Assembly (NCBI GenBank): GCA_043751595.1
Contig: JAYUZR010000035.1
Coordinates: 1-64,000 of the forward strand
Source: JAYUZR01 sp043751595
GTDB lineage: Bacteria > Patescibacteriota > UBA1384 > CAILIB01
Length of the DNA: 64,000 nt
Direction: 5' to 3'
Both the position numbers and the translations under genes were made by a program. The notes under the pieces were generated by a model, which made no database searches, had not been told where the DNA came from, and saw nothing but the letters and a program-made list of their open reading frames with translations. Below, one piece after another: positions 23,314-31,500 of this stretch; within the stretch, counting starts at the first letter, position 1; each line of letters starts with the position of its first letter.

Positions 23314-24398
23314 TCGCTTAGTTTTTGGGTAATGAGTAGGCCGTTATCCAGCGGCAGTAGTTTTGAGCGGACTCGCTTATCCAACAGAGAACCTGGAGGG
23401 TTATCGCCTAGTACTTTATCTAGGTAGGGCTGCATCAGGTGGCCGTAATCAAGTACATTATCGGCGATAATAAAGCCCCCTACTTTAAGGCGCGGCAGGA
23501 TTAGATCAAAGTAGTGCGTATAATTTTCTTTATCGGCGTCCATAAATACAAGGTCGTAGGTGCCTGAATCTTGCTGAAGAATATCAAGGGCATTCCCCTC
23601 TCTCTGAGTAATCGAGGTAATTTCCGCTTCAGCGAATACCTTCTGTGAAATGGAAATCTTTTTGGCCAAGCGCTCGATTGTCATAATCTGACCACCCGTA
23701 TACGCAGCACCCATGGCAAGATGAAGACCCGAGTATCCAGCCGAGGTACCAATCTCGAGAATTGAGGTACTGCCAGTTGCCATCACAAAATACCGTAAAA
23801 ACTCAGCCGTCGTTTTAGGTACCGACCATAACTTTGCCTGGTCCATTCTTCCCGCCTTACTGCCTGGTGTGTACGCCCAGCCATCTTCGGAAAAGGCTAG
23901 CGATTCGGCTACTTTTTGGATTTGAGAGATATCCACTTCTTCACCAGAGGACTGAATAGGTACTTGGCCAAAACCCTTAAGCACTTCGCCTACCAAATTT
24001 TCAGCATCATTTAGATTCCACTGAGTAAGAAAAAATTGCTGATACAAGGCAACCAGTCCAGCATCTTTTTCTTCTACCAAAAATGGCTCTGGAGTCATCC
24101 CGATCTGGACAATTCGGTCATTTAAGATAATGAGGCCGACTGGCATCGTAAGCTCGCGGTACTTTAGCTTGGTATTAGTAATCTGTGCAAAGGTGCGGCT
24201 AGCCATACTCTGTACACCCGCAGAAAAGATGAGGCGATCGTCCACCCCTTGCTGAACGAAGCTAGCATGAAAGTCTTGAAAAGCCTTCTTTAGCCAACCA
24301 AGCTGATACTCGGTGAAGTAGGAAATGGTGTAACAAAAATCGGTAGGCGCCAAGGTGCCCAAGTACGCTACAATTTCTTCCTGACCCGTAACCTTCAT
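23310..24398 (-). CDS. TrmB-sensor-like domain fused to an O-methyltransferase
   Basis: 362 residues in two parts. The C-terminal 200 residues are a class I O-methyltransferase of the COG4122/CCoAOMT type: ILEIGTSAGYSGLHLAMGA, MTIERLAKK, YDLVFMDADKENYTHYFDLILPRLKVGGFIIADNVL. The N-terminal 130 residues start MKVTGQEEIVAYLGTL and end QQFFLTQW. They resemble the sensor half of the TrmB-type regulator at 26.5 kb (VFTGQEQIRQAVEGVL ... WFEVLW) but there is no helix-turn-helix. The combination suggests a ligand- or partner-binding module on a small-molecule methyltransferase. TAATTA lies six bases before the ATG. Confidence 0.7.
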   Translation of the reverse strand: MKVTGQEEIVAYLGTLAPTDFCYTISYFTEYQLGWLKKAFQDFHASFVQQGVDDRLIFSAGVQSMASRTFAQITNTKLKYRELTMPVGLIILNDRIVQIGMTPEPFLVEEKDAGLVALYQQFFLTQWNLNDAENLVGEVLKGFGQVPIQSSGEEVDISQIQKVAESLAFSEDGWAYTPGSKAGRMDQAKLWSVPKTTAEFLRYFVMATGSTSILEIGTSAGYSGLHLAMGAAYTGGQIMTIERLAKKISISQKVFAEAEITSITQREGNALDILQQDSGTYDLVFMDADKENYTHYFDLILPRLKVGGFIIADNVLDYGHLMQPYLDKVLGDNPPGSLLDKRVRSKLLPLDNGLLITQKLSD

Positions 24399-24407
24399 GC
24401 TAACTAA

Positions 24408-24974
24408 TTATTCCTGATACTGGCTCTGCACCTGTTTTAAGATCTCGCTTGGATCTTCTGTGCCGAAGGTGCTGGTAAAAGTGGTGTACACGTATTGTGA
24501 GACAAAATAAAGGAGCGTAAGCGAAAAGGCGCCGGCAATAATTCCTGTTTTATCCCACTGTTTCTGGGTTTTCATAAAAGCCTCCTCACTTTCCCAAGTC
24601 TTTTTATGCCATGCGCGGCGGCGGGCAAAGAAGGCGAGTGGAATAAGCAGGGGAATAGTGTACACAAACACGCTGGCCAGAGCGCTAAAAATCATGAAGG
24701 GCCAGTCTTTCATGGCCGCGTAATACACTGGACCATATACCAGGGCTGCCCAAGAAAACCCGCCGGGTTCAGCACCAGAAGTTTGTGCACCAGCTACCGC
24801 CCTAATTTGTGCCAAGACTTCTGGTGGGAGCTCGGAAGCTATCGGCCCTGCCTGGGTTGGGACTGCTTCTGGGACAAGATGAAGTTTTGCCCGAAGCTCT
24901 GGAGGAATGGTAGCGAGCTCTTCTGGAGAAAGAGTTACGGGTTGCGGATTGGGAGAAAGCGGTTCAGGTTGCAC
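24408..24974 (-). CDS. Integral membrane protein of unknown function (DUF2628-like)
   Basis: 188 residues. A long Pro-rich cytoplasmic start with two similar motifs (ELATIPPELRAKLHL and ELPPEVLAQIRAV) precedes GGFSWAALVYGPVYYAAMKDWPFMIFSALAS and further helices. The phrase SWAALVYGPVYY resembles DUF2628-type membrane proteins. The start is GTG 24974 with TACACT exactly six bases upstream. The methyltransferase fusion follows nine bases after its stop, so the two are one transcript. I cannot assign a role. Confidence 0.55.
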   Translation of the reverse strand: MQPEPLSPNPQPVTLSPEELATIPPELRAKLHLVPEAVPTQAGPIASELPPEVLAQIRAVAGAQTSGAEPGGFSWAALVYGPVYYAAMKDWPFMIFSALASVFVYTIPLLIPLAFFARRRAWHKKTWESEEAFMKTQKQWDKTGIIAGAFSLTLLYFVSQYVYTTFTSTFGTEDPSEILKQVQSQYQE

Positions 24975-24997
24975 GGGATAAGTGTAGCAGAGAAAGT

Positions 24998-25339
24998 CTA
25001 CACCTCTTCAATAAGGACTCTTACAAAGCTTGCCGCTTTAGCCACAAGTTTGCTCGGGGCTTTTTCAATAAACACCATTTTGCGAGCTCCGCTATCAACA
25101 CTACGTACGTGAATAGGAAGTAACACTCCCTGCGTCTGACAGCCTTCTAGAGTAATTTCGTAGGGAAGGTTTTTTACCTTAGAAGTAATCGGACAAATAA
25201 CCGCAAGCCCGGTATGGCGAGTAAAGACCTTGGGTGATAGCACCAGCGCCGGCCTTCTTCCGGATTGCTCATGCCCCACGCGAGGGTCGAGCAGTAGCCA
25301 GACAATATCTCCCCTCTCAGGAATGTAGAGCTCATTCAT
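24998..25339 (-). CDS. MazF/PemK-type endoribonuclease toxin
   Basis: 113 residues: IPERGDIVWLLLDPRVGHEQSGRRPALVLSPKVFTRHTGLAVICPITSKVKNLPYEITLEG is the canonical MazF/PemK core, with the conserved G-D-I-V, RPALV and PITS elements. ATG 25339 lies within the end of the MazE-like gene, coupling the two. Family members cut mRNA at short sequence motifs. Confidence 0.9.
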   Translation of the reverse strand: MNELYIPERGDIVWLLLDPRVGHEQSGRRPALVLSPKVFTRHTGLAVICPITSKVKNLPYEITLEGCQTQGVLLPIHVRSVDSGARKMVFIEKAPSKLVAKAASFVRVLIEEV

Positions 25340-25583
25340 AGTTTTCGGCGCCAAGATCGAGCCCCCAATCCAGTTCGCCGGCAACAAGTTCAGGCGTAAC
25401 GCCCGCTAACATATCGCCAAGAGAAGGCACATCCTCCTTGAGTGGACTAAGGATAACCGAGCCCCCCTTTACCGTAATCTCGAGGCGCTGATTAAGCTGC
25501 AGGTGAGCCGCAAGGAGCACTTGCTTGGGTAGGCGAATACCGGCGCTATTACCCCAAGATTGTAGGGTTTGGATGATGGTCAT
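25332..25583 (-). CDS. MazE-type (SpoVT/AbrB) antitoxin
   Basis: 83 residues: IIQTLQSWGNSAGIRLPKQVLLAAHLQLNQRLEITVKGGSVILSPL is the MazE swapped-hairpin DNA-binding domain; LGDMLAGVTPELVAGELDWG is the toxin-binding tail. The promoter reads TTGACA (25613-25618, minus strand), 16 bases, TATATG, seven bases, ATG. It is embedded in alternating TA and TATACATA symmetry that may be the operator. Confidence 0.88.
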   Translation of the reverse strand: MTIIQTLQSWGNSAGIRLPKQVLLAAHLQLNQRLEITVKGGSVILSPLKEDVPSLGDMLAGVTPELVAGELDWGLDLGAENYE

Positions 25584-25589
25584 ATGTAT

Positions 25590-25618
25590 ACATATATATA
25601 CTTTTAATTGAGTGTCAA
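25590..25618 (-). promoter_or_regulatory. Promoter of the mazE-mazF pair
   Basis: On the minus strand, a perfect -35 TTGACA is followed after 16 bases by TATATG, seven bases before the MazE start codon. The region GTATATATATGTATAC is nearly self-complementary, consistent with autorepression. Confidence 0.55.
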
Positions 25619-25676
25619 GTATGAAGAAGGCGCCCACCCTCGCAAGCACTATGGATTAGCTAGGAATACAAAAAGT

Positions 25677-25707
25677 CACCTCCGCCGAAATTCGGCAGAG
25701 GTGATGA
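25677..25707 (-). terminator. Terminator after the 25728 gene
   Basis: CACCTCTGCCGAA and TTCGGCGGAGGTG pair with one mismatch on the minus strand, then ACTTTTTG follows. Confidence 0.7.
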
Positions 25708-25727
25708 TATGAGTAGCGTAGGCACAC

Positions 25728-26348
25728 TTACCTTGAGTACCTTACAACTTTTAGAAAAAGGGGCTCTCCGGTGATTGCCGACGTACCAACCTGACCACTG
25801 AAAAGGTCTTCCGCCTGCCAGCTTGCCATACTAGCCTTAACCAAGGGAGTATGATCAAACAATTCAATCCCTTTCAGCGAAACCTGCTCGATGTAGTCCG
25901 TATCGAACAGGTCAAGGCTAATGACAGCTTCATTCGCCCCTGAAGACTGAACAATAGCCAACACTTCCGCTACGCTCTCTGGTTGCATTTGGGCAAAAAC
26001 ACTTGAGAAGATAATCATGCAGGGTCCCGGACCGATAATCTTCAGCGCCTCAGCAAGTCCTTCGGGACCAGGTGTTGCCACAACCTGTTCATAAAGAGGT
26101 AATGTGATTTCGCGCGCTAGCGACAAGGGCTCGACACCGATTCCTCGCGGAATACGCAAGGAGTGTTGAGATAGCCTACGGGGCAGACTACCGATGAGAC
26201 ACCCGTAATCGATGAAGGGTAGCTGCAGCTCTCCTACTAAGCCGCAAACAGCATCCAGGTCTCTCCTCGGCATACGAAGGTAGCGCCGTAGCGCCTCCTC
26301 CGAATAGAAGTCGTTCAGACTTCCTAGTTGTTTTGTACTTTCCGACAT
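25728..26348 (-). CDS. Possible SAM-dependent methyltransferase-like protein
   Basis: 206 residues. After a helical start (FYSEEALRRYLRMPRRDLDAV) the segment FIDYGCLIGSLPRRLSQ...GIGVEPLSLA has the shape of motif I plus the acidic strand of class I methyltransferases. CMIIFSSVFAQMQPESVAEVLAIVQ resembles motif IV. The glycine-rich loop is poor, so activity is doubtful. It has a good Shine-Dalgarno (GGGAGGT) and is divergent from the TrmB-type regulator, which could control it. I hold only weak confidence in the function. Confidence 0.45.
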   Translation of the reverse strand: MSESTKQLGSLNDFYSEEALRRYLRMPRRDLDAVCGLVGELQLPFIDYGCLIGSLPRRLSQHSLRIPRGIGVEPLSLAREITLPLYEQVVATPGPEGLAEALKIIGPGPCMIIFSSVFAQMQPESVAEVLAIVQSSGANEAVISLDLFDTDYIEQVSLKGIELFDHTPLVKASMASWQAEDLFSGQVGTSAITGEPLFLKVVRYSR

Positions 26349-26427
26349 ACTACCTCCCTTTTCTTTTTCTTAGATCAGGGCGCCCAAGAAGTATCAACTA
26401 CCTAGTAAGATGCTTGTTATTTACTTT

Positions 26428-26462
26428 TTGATTAACTGATTAAGTTATGGTATTTACATCTT
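26428..26462 (+). promoter_or_regulatory. Leaderless promoter of the TrmB-type gene
   Basis: TTGATT (26428-26433), 17 bases, TATTTA (26451-26456), six bases, ATG. It is one of the clearest examples in the window of a full promoter aiming transcription at the start codon. Confidence 0.65.
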
Positions 26463-27236
26463 ATGACGACAAACCTCGACAAATCTTCTTTAGCTGCCTT
26501 ATCGCTATTTGAACTCCGCCCAACGGAAGAAAAGGTTTACCTAACGTGCCTTATACATGGCTCACTTAGTGCGCAAGCTATCGCTAAAATAAGCGGACTC
26601 AAGCGAACAACTGTTTATGGCTTGTGTGACTACTTGCAACAAAAAGGGCTCCTTAAATTCTACCAACAGCGCAGTCACCGACTATTCTACGCAGAGCATC
26701 CTTCTGTTCTTGTTAAGAAAGCCCAAGAAAATGCAAGGGAAGCAGCTACCAAGGCTGCGGACTTGGAGCGCAACTTACCTGTTCTTAGTATGCTGTATCA
26801 GCGGGGAGATCATCAGCCATATGTCCAAGTCTTCACAGGACAAGAGCAGATTCGCCAAGCTGTTGAAGGAGTACTAGAGCAAAGCCCCGACGAGGTACTT
26901 TTTGTTGCAACACCCTCTATACTTGAAGATGTTTTGGGGAAAAGCCATCTCGAACGGTATTTAGACAGAAGGGTAAAGCTGAAGATTGCAACACGCGGCA
27001 TTTATACAAGGGATCAATTACCAAATGAGACCTATCTAGGAACAACTCAAAACCTTAGGGAAGTTAGAATTGCGCTGCCTGACTTTACAGCACCGACCTA
27101 TACGGGAATTTATAATAATACGGTATTGCTTATATCTAATCAGGTAGAGGCTACCGCTGTGCGCATTACCTCTAAAGCCTATGCCGACACAGTGAGGAGT
27201 TGGTTTGAAGTCTTATGGAAGAGTCTTGAGCAATAG
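26463..27236 (+). CDS. TrmB-family transcriptional regulator
   Basis: 257 residues. The N-terminal winged helix is ELRPTEEKVYLTCLIHGSLSAQAIAKISGLKRTTVYGLCDYLQQKGLLKFYQQRSHRLFYAEHP, followed by a coiled dimerisation helix (KKAQENAREAATKAADLERNLPVL). The C-terminal sensor starts VQVFTGQEQIRQAVEGVL and ends SWFEVLWKSL. In archaea such regulators sense sugars; the ligand here is unknown. It is divergent from the methyltransferase-like gene. Related sensor sequence is found in the 23.3 kb fusion protein. Confidence 0.8.
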   Translation: MTTNLDKSSLAALSLFELRPTEEKVYLTCLIHGSLSAQAIAKISGLKRTTVYGLCDYLQQKGLLKFYQQRSHRLFYAEHPSVLVKKAQENAREAATKAADLERNLPVLSMLYQRGDHQPYVQVFTGQEQIRQAVEGVLEQSPDEVLFVATPSILEDVLGKSHLERYLDRRVKLKIATRGIYTRDQLPNETYLGTTQNLREVRIALPDFTAPTYTGIYNNTVLLISNQVEATAVRITSKAYADTVRSWFEVLWKSLEQ

Positions 27237-27250
27237 AACAACTTCGCACT

Positions 27251-27300
27251 GCGGCGCGCTCAACTTATATTGAGCAGAACGAACCAATGGTTTCGAGCTC
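27251..27300 (-). repeat. CTGCTCAA/TTGAGCGC hairpin element, copy 1
   Basis: Read on the minus strand: ACC-N3-GGTTCGTTCTGCTCAA, six bases, TTGAGCGC. The second copy at 38350-38400 keeps GGTTCG(C/T)TCTGCTCAA-N6-TTGAGCGC but differs in both loops. It lies between the TrmB-type gene and the tRNA-Asn terminator. Confidence 0.6.
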
Positions 27301-27313
27301 AGGCGGGCATAAA

Positions 27314-27352
27314 CAAAAAAGAAGAGAAGAGCAGCAGCTCTTCTCTTCTTTT
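27314..27352. terminator. Bidirectional terminator hairpin next to tRNA-Asn
   Basis: AAAAAGAAGAGAAGAGC pairs perfectly with GCTCTTCTCTTCTTTTT across a four-base loop. It serves the tRNA on the minus strand and possibly the TrmB-type gene on the plus strand. Confidence 0.85.
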
Positions 27353-27355
27353 TGG

Positions 27356-27427
27356 CTCCCCCGGCTGGGCTCGAACCAGCGACATCCTCGTTAACAGCGA
27401 GGCGCTCTACCACTGAGCTACAGGGGA
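27356..27427 (-). tRNA. tRNA-Asn (GUU)
   Basis: A complete cloverleaf: acceptor TCCCCTG/CGGGGGA, D arm GTAGCTCAGTGGTAGAGC, anticodon loop CTGTTAA with GTT, T arm GGTTCGAGCC. CCA is not encoded (GCC follows the discriminator), unlike the other tRNAs here. Confidence 0.93.
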
Positions 27428-27687
27428 CTAAACGAGTGGAAAGCGAGAGCTTGCTCTCAGCTTTATCGCGAGCGACGTCCCCTGTATTGCGAAGCAATAC
27501 ACCAGGAGCCTCTACGCGTACTCTAGTTTCTCCGAACGGAGTGAACCCTGTATCGCGAAGCGATACAGGAGACACAAGACTATCGCGAGTGACGTCCCCT
27601 GTCTTGCGAAGCAAGACTAGGAGTCACAACACCTCCTAACAAACACCCTCGAACCTTAGCAAAGCTTCGCCAACAGATCAAGACCTA
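27428..27687. repeat. Array of hairpins with GAA loops behind tRNA-Asn
   Basis: Non-coding. It contains AAAGC-GAGAGC/GCTCTC-GCTTT and three hairpins with GAA loops and different stems: TGTATTGC (27483-27501), CTGTATCGC (27548-27568) and GTCTTGC (27601-27617). Each is followed by an AGGAG. A 22-base direct repeat with one mismatch (TATCGCGAG(C/T)GACGTCCCCTGT) occurs at 27464 and 27581. CAGGAGACACAAGAC at 27566 recurs at 47420, again next to a tRNA. Confidence 0.6.
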
Positions 27688-29826
27688 CTAATTCTGAAGG
27701 AAATGCTCCAGAACCACTCTTCGCTCAATTGAAGCTAGAAGCTCAGCTGTTTGCACCTGATTACTCTGGGAGCAAACCACACCCATCGCGCCAGCAGAAA
27801 TTGCAGCCTGTACCAAGGCAGGATCAGGGTCAACTCCTTCAAATAAAATATAGGCCGGGACACCATATGCATCCGCCAAACTAATGGCCTCAGAAACTTG
27901 TCCAGCCAAAAGTACCGGATAATGGACATACTTAGTCATCCCTCCGTGCTCTCTATCTATACCAAGCATCAGCTCTGCCAAGGCAGGAAGATCCAGGTAC
28001 ACGCCATCAATCCCGTGCTCAAGCATTGTCTCCAGCTCATGCAGGGCCGCTGGCGTTTCAATCCGTACCCAAATCGGAAGTTCCGCGTAGGCGCGTAGTC
28101 GTGTATGCAAAGCAATCGCTTCTTTAGCATGGCGGATCATTGGCAGAACGGCTGCCACCCGGCCATCTCCCAACTGTTTTACCATCTCCTTTAGGATAGC
28201 AACCTCGGCCTCAAGCAACTCCGGTTCATGTAATAACCGATGCGCTCCCCTATTACCCATCGTCGGATTAATCTCGTGGCGCATCGCGCCGCGGGTGTGC
28301 AACAGCTTGTGACTATGCAAATCGTGCAACTGATACTGCACCTGAGGCACCCCAGCCGCTAGCTCTACCATTTGATTAGCAACTAGCTGCTGATATTCCT
28401 CGGCCCGCTTTCCGGCCAATAACCGCTCAGGGTGATCACGCAAAACAGCCGCAACAGATTCTGGGCGAAGCAAGATTTGAGAAGGTGCTACAGCAGCAGG
28501 CGCATACAACAGTGCATCATCAACCAAGACCGCCACATTGGAGATGGGATGAGAGGCTGCCGTACCCGTTGAGCCGGTTTGCAAAAGCTGAGGATGCACT
28601 CCGTGAAGCACCTGTCCTTGCAGAGCATCCAAGGTAACCATCTCAGACTGCTTAAAATCAGCTAGACCGGTCACACCACCTAAAAGTGGTATATGATGGC
28701 GCTTTGCGCTTACACGCACCTGCTGCGAAGCGTGAGCAGAAACAATGCCGGCACACATCGGTAGCTTACCCATGCGAGTAGATAGGTGCTGAACAAAGAC
28801 AATATGCTCGGGACGAACCTTGCGCCAATCATGCGGACGATGCACATGAAAGACTGGGCCTATTGCAAATCCCATGTGCAGTACCTCGCCTGGAGTACCC
28901 TGAAGCATGGCCGGCACCAAAGCATGCTCATAAGCATCTACACCAACCAGCTGCATGCCGGTATCAGTCCAGATCCATCTTGCAACTACCTCATCACTAA
29001 ATTGCTGCTGAATTGCACGGCCGGCGCGCGCAAGCATTACTGCTTGCTCATCGGTGATAGTAGAGAAGCTACTGGTGAGTTTTTTAGGAGAATGATGTAC
29101 ACCCGATTGATCAGCTGCCACCCAATGACGCTCAAGTTTACGATCTAGCAAAATCAGGCGCTTAGCGTCGAACCGATAGGTATCATCTTGGGCAAACCCC
29201 TGCATACCAGGGCGGGCGGTAACCGTAAGTACGGTGGCATCATGAGTACGGGTATCCATCTGGATAACCTCGCCACTCATGGCAGCCTTGGGGTAGTACT
29301 GCACCAAGATTGGGGCAGGGTGCGGTGCAATCTGATTATCTTTAACTAGTCTTGCGTATACCCGAGTATCTGTAAGCTGCAGACTAAGTAAATCGAGGAT
29401 AAAGGGGAGAAGCGGCTGATCTTTTCCTAGCACAATACTAAGCTCATCCCCTGCACAGGAAAGCTTAAGTGGAAGATCGGTAACCAACATTTGCTCTCGC
29501 AGATCGGTGACCATGGCCTCTAGCGCAGTAATGGTCCTATTAGCAGGTTTAGCCTCGCGCAAGCGCATCCGCAGCTCAGCCGCAAGCAATGGAATCTGCT
29601 CAGGTGAGCGGTGATGCAGGTGTGTGCCTACATCCTTAAGCGCACGCTTAACGCCAGCATCTTCCCAGATACTAGCCGCAACCAGAGTGGATAAAGCAAA
29701 ACCAGGCAAAAGCGGAACACCACTACGATGCGCCCTCGCCAAGCGTGCTACCGCGGCGCCAAAAAGTGGGGCATCAGTTTCTTCATCAATCAGAGAGACC
29801 CACTTGGCGGTACGGCTGAAATCCAT
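27688..29826 (-). CDS. Divergent PEP synthase/pyruvate phosphate dikinase-like protein
   Basis: 712 residues. The order is that of PEP synthase: an N-terminal nucleotide-binding part (DFSRTAKWVSLIDEETD...SGVPLLPGFAL), a central swivelling phospho-His part (GIVSAHASQQVRVSAKRHHIPLLGGV) and a C-terminal PEP-binding barrel (EINPTMGNRGAHRLL, VLPMIRHAKEA, WVRIETPAALHELETML, IDGVYLDLPALAELMLGIDRE). Several signature residues differ: the GGK/GxKxA lysine of the ATP domain is not seen and the TSHAA box is altered to SAHAS. Activity may be changed or lost. I start at ATG 29826 (TATACT eight bases upstream); recX overlaps it. Confidence 0.7.
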   Translation of the reverse strand: MDFSRTAKWVSLIDEETDAPLFGAAVARLARAHRSGVPLLPGFALSTLVAASIWEDAGVKRALKDVGTHLHHRSPEQIPLLAAELRMRLREAKPANRTITALEAMVTDLREQMLVTDLPLKLSCAGDELSIVLGKDQPLLPFILDLLSLQLTDTRVYARLVKDNQIAPHPAPILVQYYPKAAMSGEVIQMDTRTHDATVLTVTARPGMQGFAQDDTYRFDAKRLILLDRKLERHWVAADQSGVHHSPKKLTSSFSTITDEQAVMLARAGRAIQQQFSDEVVARWIWTDTGMQLVGVDAYEHALVPAMLQGTPGEVLHMGFAIGPVFHVHRPHDWRKVRPEHIVFVQHLSTRMGKLPMCAGIVSAHASQQVRVSAKRHHIPLLGGVTGLADFKQSEMVTLDALQGQVLHGVHPQLLQTGSTGTAASHPISNVAVLVDDALLYAPAAVAPSQILLRPESVAAVLRDHPERLLAGKRAEEYQQLVANQMVELAAGVPQVQYQLHDLHSHKLLHTRGAMRHEINPTMGNRGAHRLLHEPELLEAEVAILKEMVKQLGDGRVAAVLPMIRHAKEAIALHTRLRAYAELPIWVRIETPAALHELETMLEHGIDGVYLDLPALAELMLGIDREHGGMTKYVHYPVLLAGQVSEAISLADAYGVPAYILFEGVDPDPALVQAAISAGAMGVVCSQSNQVQTAELLASIERRVVLEHFLQN

Positions 29827-30286
29827 ATGTACGCAGTATACGGCCGATTGCTCCGGGAGAGAAACCCCTCCGAAGCAAGGCGCCTTCTGCCCGCCTCCAG
29901 GCAACTTCGTGCGGGAGTGAGCTATAGCGAGCAGTAATCTGCTCAGCCGCAAGAATAAGCCGCTGCTCATCGCTTTCGGATTCTCCTAGGGCTTCACTTG
30001 CAACCGGTGCAGCAATCCCCTTTTTACGAAGCTCCAAGGTAACCACTCGGCGGGATTTTGCCTTATTACGCAAGCCGCTCGCTACCACCGTAGCCACTTG
30101 TTTGTCGTCCAAAAGTTTTACCTGCTGCAACTTTTCCATAGTCTGGTTAATAAGATCACTGGAAGCACCCCTTCTGGCTAGGCGACTACGCATCTCGTAT
30201 TCGCTAAACTGCCGCATAGCAAGCAGCCGCACACAGTAGGTGTATGCGGCTGCGAGTTCTGCAATGGGCTTACTTGGTTGCCTCAT
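29786..30286 (-). CDS. recX: Regulatory protein RecX
   Basis: 166 residues of the three-helix RecX repeats: ALRLLAMRQFSEYEMRSRLARRG-like first repeat (YCVRLLAMRQFSEYEMRSRLARRGAS), then LQQVKLLDDKQVATVV...SRRVVTLELRKKGI and a third repeat near the end. RecX inhibits RecA filament growth. Its ATG sits inside the last codons of recA, the usual recA-recX arrangement. Confidence 0.85.
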   Translation of the reverse strand: MRQPSKPIAELAAAYTYCVRLLAMRQFSEYEMRSRLARRGASSDLINQTMEKLQQVKLLDDKQVATVVASGLRNKAKSRRVVTLELRKKGIAAPVASEALGESESDEQRLILAAEQITARYSSLPHEVAWRRAEGALLRRGFSPGAIGRILRTYGFQPYRQVGLSD

Positions 30287-31358
30287 CTACTACTGGAACT
30301 GGGAGGGGCTCTTCTTCGGTTTCTTCTACCTCGGCCTTGGCTGAACCAGGCTTAATACCCACTTTGGCCCGAATAGCTTTTTCGATGGTATCGGAAAGGG
30401 CAGGATGCGCCTTAAGGTATTCTCGAGCACCCTCTTTACCTTGACCAAGTTTTTCTTCGCCGAGGTAATACCAGGCACCAGACTTGCGGACGATATCCAT
30501 AGAGACACCGGTCTCGATAAGATCGCCTTCGCGCGAGATACCTTCTCCGTAAATAAGATCGAAAAGAGCAGTACGGAAAGGTGGAGCAATCTTGTTCTTT
30601 ACCACCTTTACGCCGGTAACTACGCCAACCACGGTATCCCCTTCTTTAATTTGCTCTTTGCGGCGGATTTCGAGGCGAAGCGATGCGTAGAACTTGAGAG
30701 CGTTTCCACCGCTGGTAGTCTCTGGGTTACCAAACATAACACCGATCTTCATACGGATTTGGTTGATGAAGATGACGGTAGTTTTGGATTTAGAGATGGC
30801 ACCAGTAAGCTTGCGCAAAGCTTGTGACATAAGGCGAGCCTGTACACCAACCATAGCGTCTCCCATTTCTCCTTCGATTTCTGCACGGGGAACCAAGGCG
30901 GCGACGGAATCGATTACGATAATATCGACAGCATTAGAGCGCACCAAGGTTTCGCAGATTTCCAGTGCTTGCTCTCCGGTATCTGGCTGAGAAACAAGAA
31001 GATCTTGCAGCTGAACACCGAGGGTTTTAGCGTACTCGGGATCGAACGCGTGCTCAGCATCAATGAATGCGGCGAGACCACCGGTGCGCTGAACGGCGCC
31101 AAGGATGTAACTGGAGAGACTGGTCTTACCAGATGACTCTGGCCCGTAGATTTCGATGATGCGACCGCGAGGAATACCGCCACCAAGAGCGACATCGAGT
31201 GAGGCGATACCAGTGGGGATGATTTCTACATTGGCGATGGCGTTGCCGGCGCCCATTGTCATGATGGCGCCCTTGCCAAATTGTTTCTCGATAGAAGCAA
31301 TAGCGATATCGAGGGCTTGTTTTTTACCGGCTGCGGGATCTGTGTGTGCTGCTGCCAT
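30270..31358 (-). CDS. recA: Recombinase RecA
   Basis: 362 residues. IASIEKQFGKGAIMTMG, Walker A IYGPESSGKTSLSSYIL, AAFIDAEHAFDPEYAKTLGV, Walker B DIIVIDSVAALVPRAEIEGEMGD, loop L2 INQIRMKIGVMFGNPETTSGGNALKFYAS are all standard. The start is ATG 31358 (MAAAHTDPAAGKKQ). The upstream TACACT lies about 40 bases away, so there is a leader; no clear LexA box was seen there. Confidence 0.96.
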   Translation of the reverse strand: MAAAHTDPAAGKKQALDIAIASIEKQFGKGAIMTMGAGNAIANVEIIPTGIASLDVALGGGIPRGRIIEIYGPESSGKTSLSSYILGAVQRTGGLAAFIDAEHAFDPEYAKTLGVQLQDLLVSQPDTGEQALEICETLVRSNAVDIIVIDSVAALVPRAEIEGEMGDAMVGVQARLMSQALRKLTGAISKSKTTVIFINQIRMKIGVMFGNPETTSGGNALKFYASLRLEIRRKEQIKEGDTVVGVVTGVKVVKNKIAPPFRTALFDLIYGEGISREGDLIETGVSMDIVRKSGAWYYLGEEKLGQGKEGAREYLKAHPALSDTIEKAIRAKVGIKPGSAKAEVEETEEEPLPVPVVDEATK

Positions 31359-31500
31359 AAGAGTAATTAAGGAGTGACGGACTGGCTTCCACAAGTAGTG
31401 TAGCCTAGCCCAAGAAACCGAACAACCCCCGCACATCGATCTTGCCAATCTATTCAAGAATCACTAGTATTTGCATAGATTTGCTGGTAGACCATCGGTC

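Noticed and set aside
27464..27602. CRISPR-like direct repeats of about 22 bases
   Set aside because: Only two copies with one mismatch, no regular spacers, no cas genes; hairpin content points to another repeat type.
27213..27639. Open frames on both strands across the tRNA-Asn region
   Set aside because: They read through a complete tRNA and hairpin repeats; composition and overlap show they are chance frames.
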